Below are positions 43,829-53,016 of a stretch of DNA of 64,000 nt, piece after piece. The stretch lies in assembly GCF_009766065.1 (NCBI RefSeq), contig NZ_LMUE01000005.1, forward strand, positions 426,731 to 490,730. The letters are read 5' to 3'. The position numbers and the translations under genes are program-made. The notes under the pieces are model-generated. The model searched no databases. It saw nothing but the letters and a program-made list of their open reading frames with translations, and had not been told where the DNA came from. Origin of the DNA: Dyella sp. S184. GTDB lineage: Bacteria > Pseudomonadota > Gammaproteobacteria > Xanthomonadales > Rhodanobacteraceae. Every line of letters begins with the position of its first letter. Positions within the stretch are counted from its first letter, which is position 1.

Positions 43829-45085
43829 ATGGATCAGGTAGATGGCGGGGCAGGCTACGGACAGTCGGCGACTGCCGGGGTGAGTTATCCACGGGCGTAT
43901 CGCTACACGCGTGGCATGCGGCTTTTCCTTTACGTGTTTGCCGCGATCATGGCTGGCCTCGGCGCTTGGCTGGTCAGTATCCAGGTCCAGCATCCGGTTC
44001 CGATGGGGTGGTGGTTACTGCTGTCTGGCCTGGCGCTGGTGTTGATGGGCATCTACATCGCGATGTCCTGCACCATGTCGTGCCTGGTTCTGCGTGCCGA
44101 CTCGATCGAGATACGAAGTGCGTTCGGATCGCGCACGCTGCGTCGCAATGAAATTGCAGGTCGTCGCCAGCAGCCGACACGCGGCAAACCGATCCAGGTC
44201 GTGGTGCCGAAAAACGGGCGTCCCCTACGACTCGATTCCGGCTATCCGCGGGATAGCGTGCTCAATGCATGGCTCGACGCACTGCCTGATCTGGACCAGC
44301 AGGAGCGGCAGGCATCGGAAGCGAAGCTGATGGCCGATCCCGCGTTTGGCGCCAATCCAAAGGAGCGTCTGGCCCGACTGGCAAAGGTGCGCCAATTGAC
44401 CAAAGCAGTTTCCATGCTGAGCTTGGCGGTGGTGTTGTGGGGCTACGTTTACCCGCACCCGTATCCGTGGGTCATAGGGCTGCTGGCCCTGCTGCCCTGG
44501 TGTGCGGTGGCGATGGTCGGATTGTCGCGTGGGCTGATCTGCTTTGACACCTTGCGCAACGATGTGCGTCCCAATATAGCCGTCATGTTGATCTCGCCGT
44601 CGCTGGTGCTGGGCGTGCGCGCGTTGCTGGATATCAATCTGATCGATGCCATGCCGGCAATCGAGTTTGGCCTCATCGCCGGATTGCCGCTGGTGCTGGT
44701 CGCCTGCATGGTGGGGCAACGGGATCAGCCCCGGGTGTGGCTGTTGCCGATGCTGTTGTTGCCCATGGTTGCACTGCCGTACGGTGGCGGCTTGCTGGTG
44801 CTTGCCGACGTGATGCTCGATCACCAGCCGGCCCAGGTGTTTCAGACCCAGGTGGTGCGCAAGTACATCTCCACCGGGAAACACCCGCAGCCTTACCTCG
44901 TGCTGGCGCCGTGGGGACCACAAACCACGGGTGACCGTGTTGCGGTGAGTCGCGCTTATTACGCGCATGTCGAAGTCGATACGGCGGTATGCGTGAATCT
45001 GCATCGCGGCGCGGTCGGGCTGCGTTGGTATGGTGTGCAGGATTGCGCGCCGGTGCCGAAAGACAATGCCATCGCGGCGCCATGA
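43829..45085 (+). CDS. Membrane hypothetical protein
   Basis: 418 residues from MDQVDGGAGYGQSATAGVS, with GGGGGAGG upstream. Two N-terminal helices (LFLYVFAAIMAGLGAWLVSI, WWLLLSGLALVLMGIYIAM) precede a PH-like beta region (LVLRADSIEIRSAFGSRTLRR). Four to five further helices (about 195-320) and a C-terminal domain with two Cys follow. The architecture is bacterial-PH plus transmembrane; family unproven. Confidence 0.75.
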   Translation: MDQVDGGAGYGQSATAGVSYPRAYRYTRGMRLFLYVFAAIMAGLGAWLVSIQVQHPVPMGWWLLLSGLALVLMGIYIAMSCTMSCLVLRADSIEIRSAFGSRTLRRNEIAGRRQQPTRGKPIQVVVPKNGRPLRLDSGYPRDSVLNAWLDALPDLDQQERQASEAKLMADPAFGANPKERLARLAKVRQLTKAVSMLSLAVVLWGYVYPHPYPWVIGLLALLPWCAVAMVGLSRGLICFDTLRNDVRPNIAVMLISPSLVLGVRALLDINLIDAMPAIEFGLIAGLPLVLVACMVGQRDQPRVWLLPMLLLPMVALPYGGGLLVLADVMLDHQPAQVFQTQVVRKYISTGKHPQPYLVLAPWGPQTTGDRVAVSRAYYAHVEVDTAVCVNLHRGAVGLRWYGVQDCAPVPKDNAIAAP

Positions 45086-45142
45086 CGGCCACGCAACGTG
45101 GGCATAATGGCCAATCACGCCATTGATAAAGCGAAGGGTACG

Positions 45143-45529
45143 ATGCAATACGACCAATCCTGGATGGGCTACGGCTTCGTCGGTGGCATCGAGGCAGGGG
45201 TGATTTCCGCACTGGCGGGGTTGCTGCTGTTTGGCGTGTTCCATTGGCTTGGGCGGCGCAACGGCTGGAGCTTTGCTCCGCAGGTCGGCTGGTCGTTCCT
45301 GGTGGCCACGATACTCACGGCCGGTGGCGACCTGTCGGATCTGTTCTATTTCAACTACGCACCACTGCAGTCGCTGCCGTTGCTCAAGCTGAAGCTGGCG
45401 CAGGTGCATGATCCGGACAGCATCGGCCTGCGCGTGGTATGCGAATTGCTGGGGGTGGCGCTGGGCATCTACGCGGGCTGGGTGTTGTGCAACAGCGATT
45501 GGCTGCGCCGGGCTTTCCGCTCGAAATAG
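45143..45529 (+). CDS. Small polytopic membrane protein
   Basis: 128 residues from MQYDQSWMGYGFVGGIEAGVI. Helices lie at about 13-33, 48-66 and 100-118. A central loop reads LSDLFYFNYAPLQSLPLLKLK. AAGGG precedes the start. Unknown family. Confidence 0.7.
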   Translation: MQYDQSWMGYGFVGGIEAGVISALAGLLLFGVFHWLGRRNGWSFAPQVGWSFLVATILTAGGDLSDLFYFNYAPLQSLPLLKLKLAQVHDPDSIGLRVVCELLGVALGIYAGWVLCNSDWLRRAFRSK

Positions 45530-45538
45530 CGACGACCT

Positions 45539-46930
45539 TCAGAGCAGCGGATCGAACAGACGGGCCACGTGCATGGCCACTCGGCGCAGGTACGGTGCGT
45601 CGAGGTATTCGCGCTCGTCAATCGCGCGGGCGCGGCTGAAGTCCGCCGTCAGCATAGTTGCCACTTCGCCGGCAAACGCACGGTCGACGACCAGCGCGTT
45701 GACCTCGAAGTTGAGCCGGAACGAACGGCTGTCCAGGTTCATGCTGCCGATCGCGGCACTGTCGTTATCGATCAGCAGCGCCTTCTGGTGCAGGAAGCCG
45801 GGCTGATAGCGAAACATGCGGATGCCGGCACGCAGCGCATGGTGGGCGTGCAGGGTGGTGGCAAGGAACACGGTGCGGTGATCGGGTCGTGCCGGGATCA
45901 GCACGCGTACGTCGACGCCACGCAGCACGGCCAGTCGCAGTGCTGCCAGCACGGCATGGTCGGGTACGAAGTAGGGCGTGCTCAGCCACACGCGTTCACG
46001 CGCCGCGTTGATTGCCGCCGTGAAGAACAGCGAACAGGTTTCCTGCGCGTCGGCCGGGCCACTGGCGACGATCAGCGCGTCGGCATCGCCGTCGCAGGGT
46101 GGCGACGGCAGCAGCGGTGGCGGTGCGCCGGTGATCCACTGCCAGTCTTCGGCGAACAGTTGCTGCAGGTCAGTGACTACGGGGCCGCGCAGTTCCAGCT
46201 GGGTATCGCGCCATGGCGCCAGCGGCGGCTTCAGGCCCAGGTATTCGTCGCCCACATTGAGGCCACCGACGAAGGCGCAGGCGCCGTCGACCACCACGAT
46301 CTTGCGGTGGTTGCGGAAATTCAGCTGGAAGCGGTTGCGCCAGCGGCGGGTGGCGAACGGATGGATCGCCACGCCGCCGGCGCGCAGTGTGTCGACATAG
46401 TGTCCGGGCAGGTCGTGGCTGCCTACGCCATCGAACAGCACGCACACCCGCACGCCAGCCGCCGCGCGCTGCAGCAACAGCTGCTGCACGCGCCGGCCCA
46501 GGTTGTCGTCGTGGAAGATGAAGAACTGCACCAGCAGGCAGTGTTCGGCGGCGGCCATCGCGGCCAGCATGGCGTCGAACGCGGCCTCGCCATCGATCAG
46601 CAGGCGCAGTCGATGGCGGCCGCGAAATGGGCGACCCTGCAACGCACTGACGGCGGCGAAGCGGGCGCAGCCGGCGGCGCTGGCGTTCTCGTCGACGTTG
46701 GCTTGCGACGATGACGGCAGGCGTGCCTGGTGCCGGGTGAGATAGCCACGGAAGCGGATGGAGCCGAGATACAGGTAGGGCAGCAAGGTCACGTAAGGCA
46801 GCAGCAGCAGGCCGAGTGCCCAGCCGATCGCGCCCTGCGGGGTGCGCGTATGCATCACCGCATGCATCGCCGCGAAAATGCCCAGCAAGTGCAGCAGCAG
46901 GATGCTGGCGGTGAGCACGCTGACGGTCAT
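45539..46930 (-). CDS. cls: Cardiolipin synthase (phospholipase D family)
   Basis: 463 residues from MTVSVLTASILLLHLLG. Two N-terminal helices anchor it. The two HKD motifs are NHRKIVVVDGACAFVGGLNVGDEY (Lys, Asp with the preceding His) and FLHQKALLIDNDSAAIGSMNLDSRSF. It condenses phosphatidyl groups to cardiolipin at the inner membrane. It ends a minus-strand row with the flavoprotein and cysteine dioxygenase genes upstream. Confidence 0.92.
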   Translation of the reverse strand: MTVSVLTASILLLHLLGIFAAMHAVMHTRTPQGAIGWALGLLLLPYVTLLPYLYLGSIRFRGYLTRHQARLPSSSQANVDENASAAGCARFAAVSALQGRPFRGRHRLRLLIDGEAAFDAMLAAMAAAEHCLLVQFFIFHDDNLGRRVQQLLLQRAAAGVRVCVLFDGVGSHDLPGHYVDTLRAGGVAIHPFATRRWRNRFQLNFRNHRKIVVVDGACAFVGGLNVGDEYLGLKPPLAPWRDTQLELRGPVVTDLQQLFAEDWQWITGAPPPLLPSPPCDGDADALIVASGPADAQETCSLFFTAAINAARERVWLSTPYFVPDHAVLAALRLAVLRGVDVRVLIPARPDHRTVFLATTLHAHHALRAGIRMFRYQPGFLHQKALLIDNDSAAIGSMNLDSRSFRLNFEVNALVVDRAFAGEVATMLTADFSRARAIDEREYLDAPYLRRVAMHVARLFDPLL

Positions 46931-46949
46931 GGCAGGCCTTGCAAGCCGG

Positions 46950-48317
46950 CTAGTCGCTGAGTAACTGATCGGCGAGGTTGCGAGCTTGCTGGCGGATCTC
47001 CGGCATGGCAGTGGATTCCCACAGCGTACCGCGGAGCAGGGTGCCGATGGCAAACAGGTGCGGCCAGCTCGCGCCGTCATGGCGCAGACGACCCGTGGTA
47101 TCGGCCTGCACACCGAGACCGAGCGGATCCGCCGTGATATGTGCGTTGGTCAGCAACTGCTGTACCAGAAGGTGATGGGTGCGACGCACGTCCGTGTTCA
47201 GGCCGACGGTCTGGATCACCATGTCAGCGTGTAGCGCACGAGTCTCGCCCGCATGGGTCAGGCTCAGCTGCAGGGCGTCGTCGACGAGTTCAACCGATTG
47301 CACGCGGCCGCACTGACGCTGCAATCGACCGCTTTGTTCCAGCGCGGCGATCGACTCGGACGCCTGCGGTGGCATGCGGTGCCTGGCGCGTTCCCAGGCC
47401 CAGCGCGCATGGCGCAGGAAACGCGCGCGTTGCTCCAGCGGCAGTTCGCGCCACAGGCTCGACGTATGCGGGCGCAGGCTGTCGATGACCGGGCGCCAGT
47501 CGGTCTCCTGTGCGCAGGCCTCACGCAGCAGGTGCAGCCAGCGGTGGATTTCCGGTGCATCCTGCATCGAGGCGATCAACTCGGCGCTGTCGTCGGTCGG
47601 TGCCGCCGCCTTGTGCAGATGTGCCTCGGGCAGCAGTCCATGGCGGGAAACCGCGATGAATTCGGTCTGTGGCCATTGCACGGCAAGTTCCAGCAGCACG
47701 TCGACAGCGGTCAGTCCCAGCCCGATCAGCACCACCTTGCGCGGCGGCGGCTTGATGCTCGCGGCACCGGCCAGCAGCTGCCATGGATCCACCACATAGC
47801 GTCCGCTGGCCAATGCGGCCGGGCCGACACCGCTGAGCGGTCGTGGCGGCAACGCGCCCAGCGCCAGTACCGCGGCATCGGCGCGATGGCTTTCCTCGCC
47901 GTGGATCAGCGTGACGCCGTCGCGTTCGGGCACGAGTGCGTCGACGGTGAACGGAATGATGTTGACGTCATGGCCGTGGGCGTTGCCCTGCTGCAGAGCG
48001 CGTGCCACCTCGGCCTCGAGATAGTCGCCATAGCGGCGGCGCGGCAGGAAGTCGGTACCGGCAATCGCCGGATCATCGTGTTGCACGAAATCCAGAAAGC
48101 CGCGCGGCTTGCCGGCGAACATGCTCATCGATGCCGCTCGCACGTTCAGCAGGTGGCGATCCGAAGTGGTGCCGTAGGCCACGCCGCGTGCCGGCGTGCC
48201 GGTACCGCCGGTATACCAGTCCAGATGCAGCGGTTGCGGCGGCTGGCGCTCCAGCAGCTCACCCAGCAAGGTGGCTGCCGCGGCACCGCCGCCGATGATG
48301 GCGACCCGTCGAAACAT
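46950..48317 (-). CDS. FAD/NAD(P)-binding oxidoreductase (YdhS/COG4529-like)
   Basis: 455 residues. The N-terminal dinucleotide site is RVAIIGGGAAAATLLGELL. ARGVAYGTTSDRHLLNVRAASMSMF is the family signature, and the second nucleotide motif is KVVLIGLGLTAVDVLLELA. The end has LFAIGTLLRGTLWESTAMPEIRQQA. Such flavoproteins commonly sit beside cysteine dioxygenase-like genes, as here (29 bases between). Confidence 0.88.
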   Translation of the reverse strand: MFRRVAIIGGGAAAATLLGELLERQPPQPLHLDWYTGGTGTPARGVAYGTTSDRHLLNVRAASMSMFAGKPRGFLDFVQHDDPAIAGTDFLPRRRYGDYLEAEVARALQQGNAHGHDVNIIPFTVDALVPERDGVTLIHGEESHRADAAVLALGALPPRPLSGVGPAALASGRYVVDPWQLLAGAASIKPPPRKVVLIGLGLTAVDVLLELAVQWPQTEFIAVSRHGLLPEAHLHKAAAPTDDSAELIASMQDAPEIHRWLHLLREACAQETDWRPVIDSLRPHTSSLWRELPLEQRARFLRHARWAWERARHRMPPQASESIAALEQSGRLQRQCGRVQSVELVDDALQLSLTHAGETRALHADMVIQTVGLNTDVRRTHHLLVQQLLTNAHITADPLGLGVQADTTGRLRHDGASWPHLFAIGTLLRGTLWESTAMPEIRQQARNLADQLLSD

Positions 48318-48346
48318 GGAATTCCCTGTGTGATGGTTTCGCGCGA

Positions 48347-48925
48347 TCAGCCGTACAGGCGACCAGCGATGCTGCTGCGCCGTGGCTGGGCGATCCAGCC
48401 ACCGGCGGGATCGGCCTGCTCGTAGGCGAAGAATTGCGCCAGATCACCGCCGTAAACATGCAGGGTGAGCGCCGTATCGTGCTTCGACAGGTTGCGGCAG
48501 CGGTGTACGTGGTTTTCGTCGCCTTCAAACCAGGTGCCGTCGCCTGGGCCGAGCCAATCGCGGCCCTGCATGCGCAGGTCGCCGGAAGCGGGGTCGCGTG
48601 TATAGGACTGCACTTCCAGTGCGCCGGCGAGCGCGACCTCCAATCCCCACAGGCCAGCATGGTCATGCACGGGAGTGAGATGGTTCGGTGGCCATGCCAT
48701 CACCAGCACGCTGAGCGCCGGCTTGCTGCGCTCGGCCAGCAGCCAGCGTTCGAAGCCGCGCTGACGCGCGCGCAGGGGAGCCAGACGGTTGGCCAGCGCC
48801 GGTGCATGCTCATGTACGACACGACCCAGCTCGCGAGCCATCGAGGCCAGGTCCGGTTGCTCGGTGCTGCCGTACTCGAGCGCGATGTCGCGCAGGGTTT
48901 TCAGGGTGCGGCTGTGCTTGCCCAT
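48347..48925 (-). CDS. Cysteine dioxygenase-like cupin
   Basis: 192 residues. The iron site of type-I cysteine dioxygenases is seen in PVHDHAGLWGLEVALAGALEV (two His) and ENHVHRCRNLS (third His). LSVLVMAWPPNHLTP precedes it. The family oxidises cysteine or other thiols to sulfinates with O2. It is the first gene of the unit that continues into the flavoprotein gene. Confidence 0.88.
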   Translation of the reverse strand: MGKHSRTLKTLRDIALEYGSTEQPDLASMARELGRVVHEHAPALANRLAPLRARQRGFERWLLAERSKPALSVLVMAWPPNHLTPVHDHAGLWGLEVALAGALEVQSYTRDPASGDLRMQGRDWLGPGDGTWFEGDENHVHRCRNLSKHDTALTLHVYGGDLAQFFAYEQADPAGGWIAQPRRSSIAGRLYG

Positions 48926-49210
48926 GCATGAAGCTCGACAGGGTAACTGGGCGTCAGTGGAGCATGCCAGTCGTTAAAGTCGCGTAAGCCGAAAACAACT
49001 TTTTGCCATGACTTATGCACCATGCGCTTAGCGCGTATGGCGTCCATGCTGGGTTTGTGCCGGCGGCTCTGGATCGTTTCATGGTGGCGGTTCAGGGCGG
49101 CCGCGCGCATGGCTGCAGCGCGCCATTGCAAGATCGGCGCGCCGGGACATGTGTAGTTGCCGTGGAAGGGTCCGGTCGGCAGGTATGGCCGGCCGGGCCT
49201 TCCGCTCAGC
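48926..49210. other. Intergenic region between cysteine dioxygenase-like and tonB genes
   Basis: About 285 bases upstream of the dioxygenase gene and downstream of tonB (both minus strand). Frames on the plus strand look like shadows. No repeat or RNA was recognised. Confidence 0.3.
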
Positions 49211-49885
49211 CTATTCCTGGTTCAGGGCGAAGCTCACCGGTACCCGCGCCCACGCGCGCACCGCCTGACCATTCGCCATCGCTGGCTGGAAGCGCCAACC
49301 AGCCAGCACCTGCTCGCGCGCACTGCGGTCAAGCAGGGCATAGCCGCTACCCCGTTCCACCACCACATCCACCGGTTTGCCGGTCTCATCCACCAGCACG
49401 CGCAACAGCACGGTGCCCTGCATGTGCTGGCGCAAGGCCTGGGCTGGGAAGTGCAGTGGCGCCGAGCGATAGGCCAGGCTGGCCTCAATCGGAGTGGCCG
49501 TTGTGGCAGGGCCTTGGATGGTGCCCGTCGGGGTCAATGTCGGGGTGGTGGCCAGTGGCACGGCAATATGACCTTCCGTGCTTGGTATCACCACGGGAGG
49601 TGAGGCGATCGGCAGCGCTCGCGGATGGGTCAACACCGGCACCGGTGGATGCGGCAACGGCTTCAGCTCGATCACCGGCGGTGGCGGCAATTTTGCCGGA
49701 GGATCGATGAAACGGATCACCGGCACTGGAGCAAGCGGGTGAGCCACGGAGAGCTGATCCGGCGTGATCGGTCGCGAGGCGATCACGAGAACGGCAAGAT
49801 TGAGCGCAATCGCGGCACTGAGAGCAGCGATGCGTGCAGGGTCGGGGTGCGCGCGACGAGCAACAGCCAGGCTTGCGGACGACAT
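49211..49885 (-). CDS. tonB: TonB-type energy transducer
   Basis: 224 residues from MSSASLAVARRAHPDPARIAALSAAIALNLAVLVI, with AGGAGGT six bases upstream. An N-terminal membrane helix is followed by a proline-rich spacer (about 40-130: PPAKLPPPPVIELKPLPHPPVPV). A C-terminal TonB domain (FPAQALRQHMQGTVLLRVLVDETGKPVDVVVERGSGYALLDRSA) contacts outer-membrane receptors. It could serve receptors such as that at 329. No exbB/exbD is adjacent. Confidence 0.9.
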   Translation of the reverse strand: MSSASLAVARRAHPDPARIAALSAAIALNLAVLVIASRPITPDQLSVAHPLAPVPVIRFIDPPAKLPPPPVIELKPLPHPPVPVLTHPRALPIASPPVVIPSTEGHIAVPLATTPTLTPTGTIQGPATTATPIEASLAYRSAPLHFPAQALRQHMQGTVLLRVLVDETGKPVDVVVERGSGYALLDRSAREQVLAGWRFQPAMANGQAVRAWARVPVSFALNQE

Positions 49886-50065
49886 AAGCGACCTCCTGAC
49901 GGCAGTTTGGGATGTTGCGTCCGTCACGCTGCGCACTGGCAGGGGGATCGTGCGGCCGCGACTGCAGCGTATGCCTGTCGCGCATCATTGCGCAAGTGGA
50001 CGGCTGGACGTCCATATCCGGCTTATGTCAGGCATGACGATTGCGCGAAAGGCGCCCAGCGCGGC

Positions 50066-50260
50066 AAAAAAATGCCCCGCAGGGAGGCGGGGCGGAACGC
50101 GGATGACAGGGGGATAGATTGCACCCGCAGCCACAGCCTCCACGCATGAGCGTGGAAACAAGGTGAAAGCGCTCTCACATGGAATCGCCCATTGAGCGGG
50201 TCCTCCCGCGCGCTTCGGTAGGCAAGCGCGGGCGCGCCGGTTAAGGTACGGCGAGGTGCT
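50066..50260 (-). ncRNA. Candidate small RNA or long leader upstream of tonB
   Basis: On the minus strand, a 7-bp stem GCCCCGC/GCGGGGC (50074-50093) followed by seven U (50066-50072) makes a good terminator. No minus-strand gene lies upstream of it: the gene to the right is on the plus strand. A hairpin CCACGC/GCGTGG lies about 50 bases upstream. The terminated transcript is therefore probably noncoding, beginning somewhere in 50180-50290. The 5' end given here is approximate. Confidence 0.4.
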
Positions 50261-50293
50261 GCCCGGCGCCTCCCGTCCAGCGAGGAGCAACTC

Positions 50294-50962
50294 ATGTCCG
50301 CCACATCCGGTGCGGCGATCCCGCGTTACAGTTTTGGCGACGAACTGGCCAGCAGTGTCATCCACGGCATCGGCATCGTGCTGAGCATTGCCGGGCTGGC
50401 CACGCTGGTGGCCTTTGCGGCGCTGCATGGCAATGCACTTGCAGTGACCGCCTGCGCGGTGTTCGGTAGCTCGCTGGTGCTGTTATATACCGCCTCCACG
50501 CTATACCACTCGATTTCCGTGCCTGCTGCCAAGCCGGCGTTGCGCACGCTCGATCACATCGCGATCTACGTATTGATCGCCGGCACCTATACCCCGTTCA
50601 CCCTGATCGCGTTGCCGGGTCCCTGGGGCTGGAGCCTGTTCGCCGCGGTGTGGACGCTGGCGCTGGCCGGCAGTGCGCTGGAGCTGGGTCTGCTCAAGCG
50701 TTATCACAAACTGGCCGTGTTGCTGTACGTAGGCATGGGCTGGATCGGCATGATCGCGTTCAAGCCGCTCAGCGAACATCTGCAGGCCGGCGGCATGCTG
50801 CTGCTGATCGGCGGCGGTGTGGCCTATACGCTGGGGGTGCCGTTCTATCTGTGGCGACGGCTGCCATATCACCACGCGTTGTGGCATGTGTTCGTGCTGG
50901 CCGGCAGCGTGCTGCACTTTCTCGCCGTGCTGCTGTATGTGATTCCCGACGCGGCGGCATGA
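50294..50962 (+). CDS. trhA: Hemolysin III / TrhA-family membrane protein
   Basis: 222 residues with seven helices. SSVIHGIGIVLSIAGLATL, STLYHSISVPAAKPALRTLDHIAIYVLIAGTYTPFTL and HALWHVFVLAGSVLHFLAVLLYV supply the conserved His/Asp metal ligands of the adiponectin-receptor-like family. Relatives affect membrane-lipid energetics. The stop overlaps the next start. Confidence 0.93.
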   Translation: MSATSGAAIPRYSFGDELASSVIHGIGIVLSIAGLATLVAFAALHGNALAVTACAVFGSSLVLLYTASTLYHSISVPAAKPALRTLDHIAIYVLIAGTYTPFTLIALPGPWGWSLFAAVWTLALAGSALELGLLKRYHKLAVLLYVGMGWIGMIAFKPLSEHLQAGGMLLLIGGGVAYTLGVPFYLWRRLPYHHALWHVFVLAGSVLHFLAVLLYVIPDAAA

Positions 50963-51315
50963 ACATGCCGGCTGCGCTGGACGTCATGCGCAGCGAGCTC
51001 GTGGATGCGGCGGCCCATCTTGGCAAGCCACATGACTTGCGCTTCAAGCCGATGTTCGGCGGCCTGATGGCGTACTTCGATGAGCAGCCGTGTGCGTGGC
51101 TGACAGCTGATGGACTGGCCTTGAAACTCGCGCCGGCCGATCAGCCAGCGTTGCTGGCACTCGAAGGGGCGTCACGGCTGATTGCGAAACCGGGCGCGGC
51201 ACCGAGCCGGCAATACATCATCGTGCCCGCAGCGGTACGCCGTGATACCTCGCAATTCGCTGGATGGCTGGCGAAGAGCGCTGTGCACGCAGCCTCCGGA
51301 ACCCGATCCAGGTAA
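50959..51315 (+). CDS. TfoX N-terminal-domain protein
   Basis: 118 residues starting on the ATGA overlap with trhA. LRFKPMFGGLMAYFDEQPCAWLTADGLALKLAP is the TfoX/Sxy N-terminal domain pattern (KxMFGGxG). The competence-type C-terminal domain is absent. Role unknown. Confidence 0.85.
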   Translation: MNMPAALDVMRSELVDAAAHLGKPHDLRFKPMFGGLMAYFDEQPCAWLTADGLALKLAPADQPALLALEGASRLIAKPGAAPSRQYIIVPAAVRRDTSQFAGWLAKSAVHAASGTRSR

Positions 51316-51330
51316 CGCTGCCGACGATGC

Positions 51331-51813
51331 TCAGCCGATCAGCATGGCCAGCCCAAACAGGCCGACCATCACGAACGAGAGCACGAGCTTGATCAGGGTG
51401 CCGAACAGCAGGCCGAGCCAGGTGCCGATGCCGACATGAGCCGAACGCAATACGCTGTTACCGGAGGCCAGCTCGCCGGCGAGCGCGCCGAGGAACGGCC
51501 CGAACAGCAGGCCGGGAATGCCGAAGAACATCCCGATCAAGGTGCCGGCACTGGCACCCCACAAGGCCAGCTTGCTGGCGCCGACGCGCTTGGCGCCGAG
51601 CGTGCTGGCGATGAAGTCGACGATCACCCCGAGCGTACCCAGCGCGCCGATGATCAACAGCCACCACAAACCGAGATGCCGGTATCCGTCCACCGCGGCG
51701 ACCAGCCAGATGCCGCCGAAGATCATCGGTATGCCAGGCAGTGACGGCAGCACGGCACCCGCCAGACCCGCGACGATCAGCAGCGCGGCAAGTGCGTACA
51801 AGGCGATGTCCAT
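51331..51813 (-). CDS. DUF456-family membrane protein
   Basis: 160 residues with four to five helices. VAGLAGAVLPSLPGIPMIFGGIWL is the family signature, followed by GAKRVGASKLALWGASAGTLIGMFFGIPGLLFGPFLGALAGEL with many small residues. Function unknown. Confidence 0.88.
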   Translation of the reverse strand: MDIALYALAALLIVAGLAGAVLPSLPGIPMIFGGIWLVAAVDGYRHLGLWWLLIIGALGTLGVIVDFIASTLGAKRVGASKLALWGASAGTLIGMFFGIPGLLFGPFLGALAGELASGNSVLRSAHVGIGTWLGLLFGTLIKLVLSFVMVGLFGLAMLIG

Positions 51814-51910
51814 CAGCAGGATCAGTGTCGCCGGGACGATCCGGCCATGACCGGCAGCATTTCAGGAGTTCGCGGGTCGCGCCAGTCCATGCGTGCCGGC
51901 GCTGCGTCGA

Positions 51911-52687
51911 TCACTTCTCGACGAAGGCCCGCTCGATCACGTAATCGCCCGGTTCGCGCGTGCGCGGCGAGGCCTGGAAACCGCGGCCGTCGAGCAGGGC
52001 GCACAGGTCGTCCAGCATCACCGGGCTGCCGCATAGCATCACGCGATCGGTCTCGGGGTTCAGCGGCGGCAGGCCAATGACATCGCTCATCACGCCGTCG
52101 ACGACCGCATCGGTGATGCGGCCGCGGTTGCGGAACGGTTCGCGCGTCACGGTGGGGTAGTAGATCAGTTTCTCGCGTACCAACTCGCCGAGGTATTCGT
52201 GCTGCGGCAACTCGTGTTCCAGATAATCGGCGTAGGCGAGGTCGTTGATATGACGCACGCCGTGGGCCAGTACGATTTTGTCGAAACGCTCGTAGGTGTC
52301 CGGATCGCGGATGATGCTCATGAACGGGGCGAGGCCGGTGCCGGTGCCGAGCAGGTAGAGATGTTTGCCGGGCTTGAGATCGCTCAACACCAGGGTGCCG
52401 GTGGGCTTGCGCGTGACGATCAGCGGATCGCCGGGCTGCAGATGCTGCAGGCGTGAGGTGAGCGGACCGTTGGCAACCTTGATCGAGAGAAATTCGAGGT
52501 GCTCTTCCCAGCTTGCGCTGGCGATCGAATACGCACGCATCAGCGGCCGCCCGTCCGTCTCCAGCCCGATCATCACGAACTGCCCGCTATCGAAACGGAA
52601 GCCGGGATCACGCGTGGTGCGGAAGCTGAAGAGTGTGTCGTTCCAGTGCTGCACGTCGATCACGTGCTCGGTCGCGAATGCCACCAT
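51911..52687 (-). CDS. fpr: Ferredoxin-NADP+ reductase
   Basis: 258 residues. The FAD motif RAYSIAS, with FSIKV-like LEFLSIKVANGPLTSRLQHLQPGD, is followed by the NADP pattern LYLLGTGTGLAPFMSIIRDP. MLCGSPVMLDDLCALL and the end VIERAFVEK are typical of bacterial FPR. It exchanges electrons between NADPH and ferredoxin/flavodoxin. Confidence 0.93.
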   Translation of the reverse strand: MVAFATEHVIDVQHWNDTLFSFRTTRDPGFRFDSGQFVMIGLETDGRPLMRAYSIASASWEEHLEFLSIKVANGPLTSRLQHLQPGDPLIVTRKPTGTLVLSDLKPGKHLYLLGTGTGLAPFMSIIRDPDTYERFDKIVLAHGVRHINDLAYADYLEHELPQHEYLGELVREKLIYYPTVTREPFRNRGRITDAVVDGVMSDVIGLPPLNPETDRVMLCGSPVMLDDLCALLDGRGFQASPRTREPGDYVIERAFVEK

Positions 52688-52917
52688 GGTGGGTTGTCTC
52701 GTGTGATTGCCGTATCGGGTATCTGGGGGTTCACGCCGTGCCGTCCATCCGAAAGGCTGGAGGCAGGGACTCGCGAGGAGGGCGGAATTGCCGCGGTGCC
52801 TTGCGAGCGCCGGGAGGAGCGTGGCGACACTGATAAAGGATACGCGAGCGGGCCGCGCAGCGCCTGTGCCGGCCGTCCCACGGCGAACCGCGCGCTGCCA
52901 GCCACTACAATAGCGGC
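52688..52917. other. Intergenic region between fpr and the dusA fragment
   Basis: About 230 bases between divergent starts (fpr minus, dusA fragment plus). It should contain both promoters. No structured element recognised. Confidence 0.35.
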
Positions 52918-53016
52918 ATGTCGAGCCCGCATTCTCTACGAGTCACCTCCATCCTTGCCGATAACTGGCGCGTATGCATCGCCCCGATGATGGACTGGAC
53001 GTATGAAGCTTCGTGA
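52918..53016 (+). pseudogene. dusA: 5' fragment of tRNA-dihydrouridine synthase A
   Basis: ATG at 52918 reads MSSPHSLRVTSILADNWRVC then IAPMMDWT, which matches the start of DusA, where the usual continuation is (V/I)APMMDWTDRHCR. After Thr28 the frame gives Tyr-Glu-Ala-Ser-stop. The break falls at the point where dus-specific integrative elements recombine, so this is probably the left attachment site of an inserted element. The bases GCCCCGATGATGGACTGGAC (52981-53000) are the likely att core. Confidence 0.8.

Noticed and set aside
45569..48425. Long plus-strand frames (381 and 390 codons)
   Set aside because: They are antisense to cardiolipin synthase and the flavoprotein gene, both with motif support.
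49211..49885. tonB as part of an ExbBD-TonB system
   Set aside because: The neighbours are a cysteine dioxygenase-like gene and hemolysin III; no exbB or exbD homologue is near.
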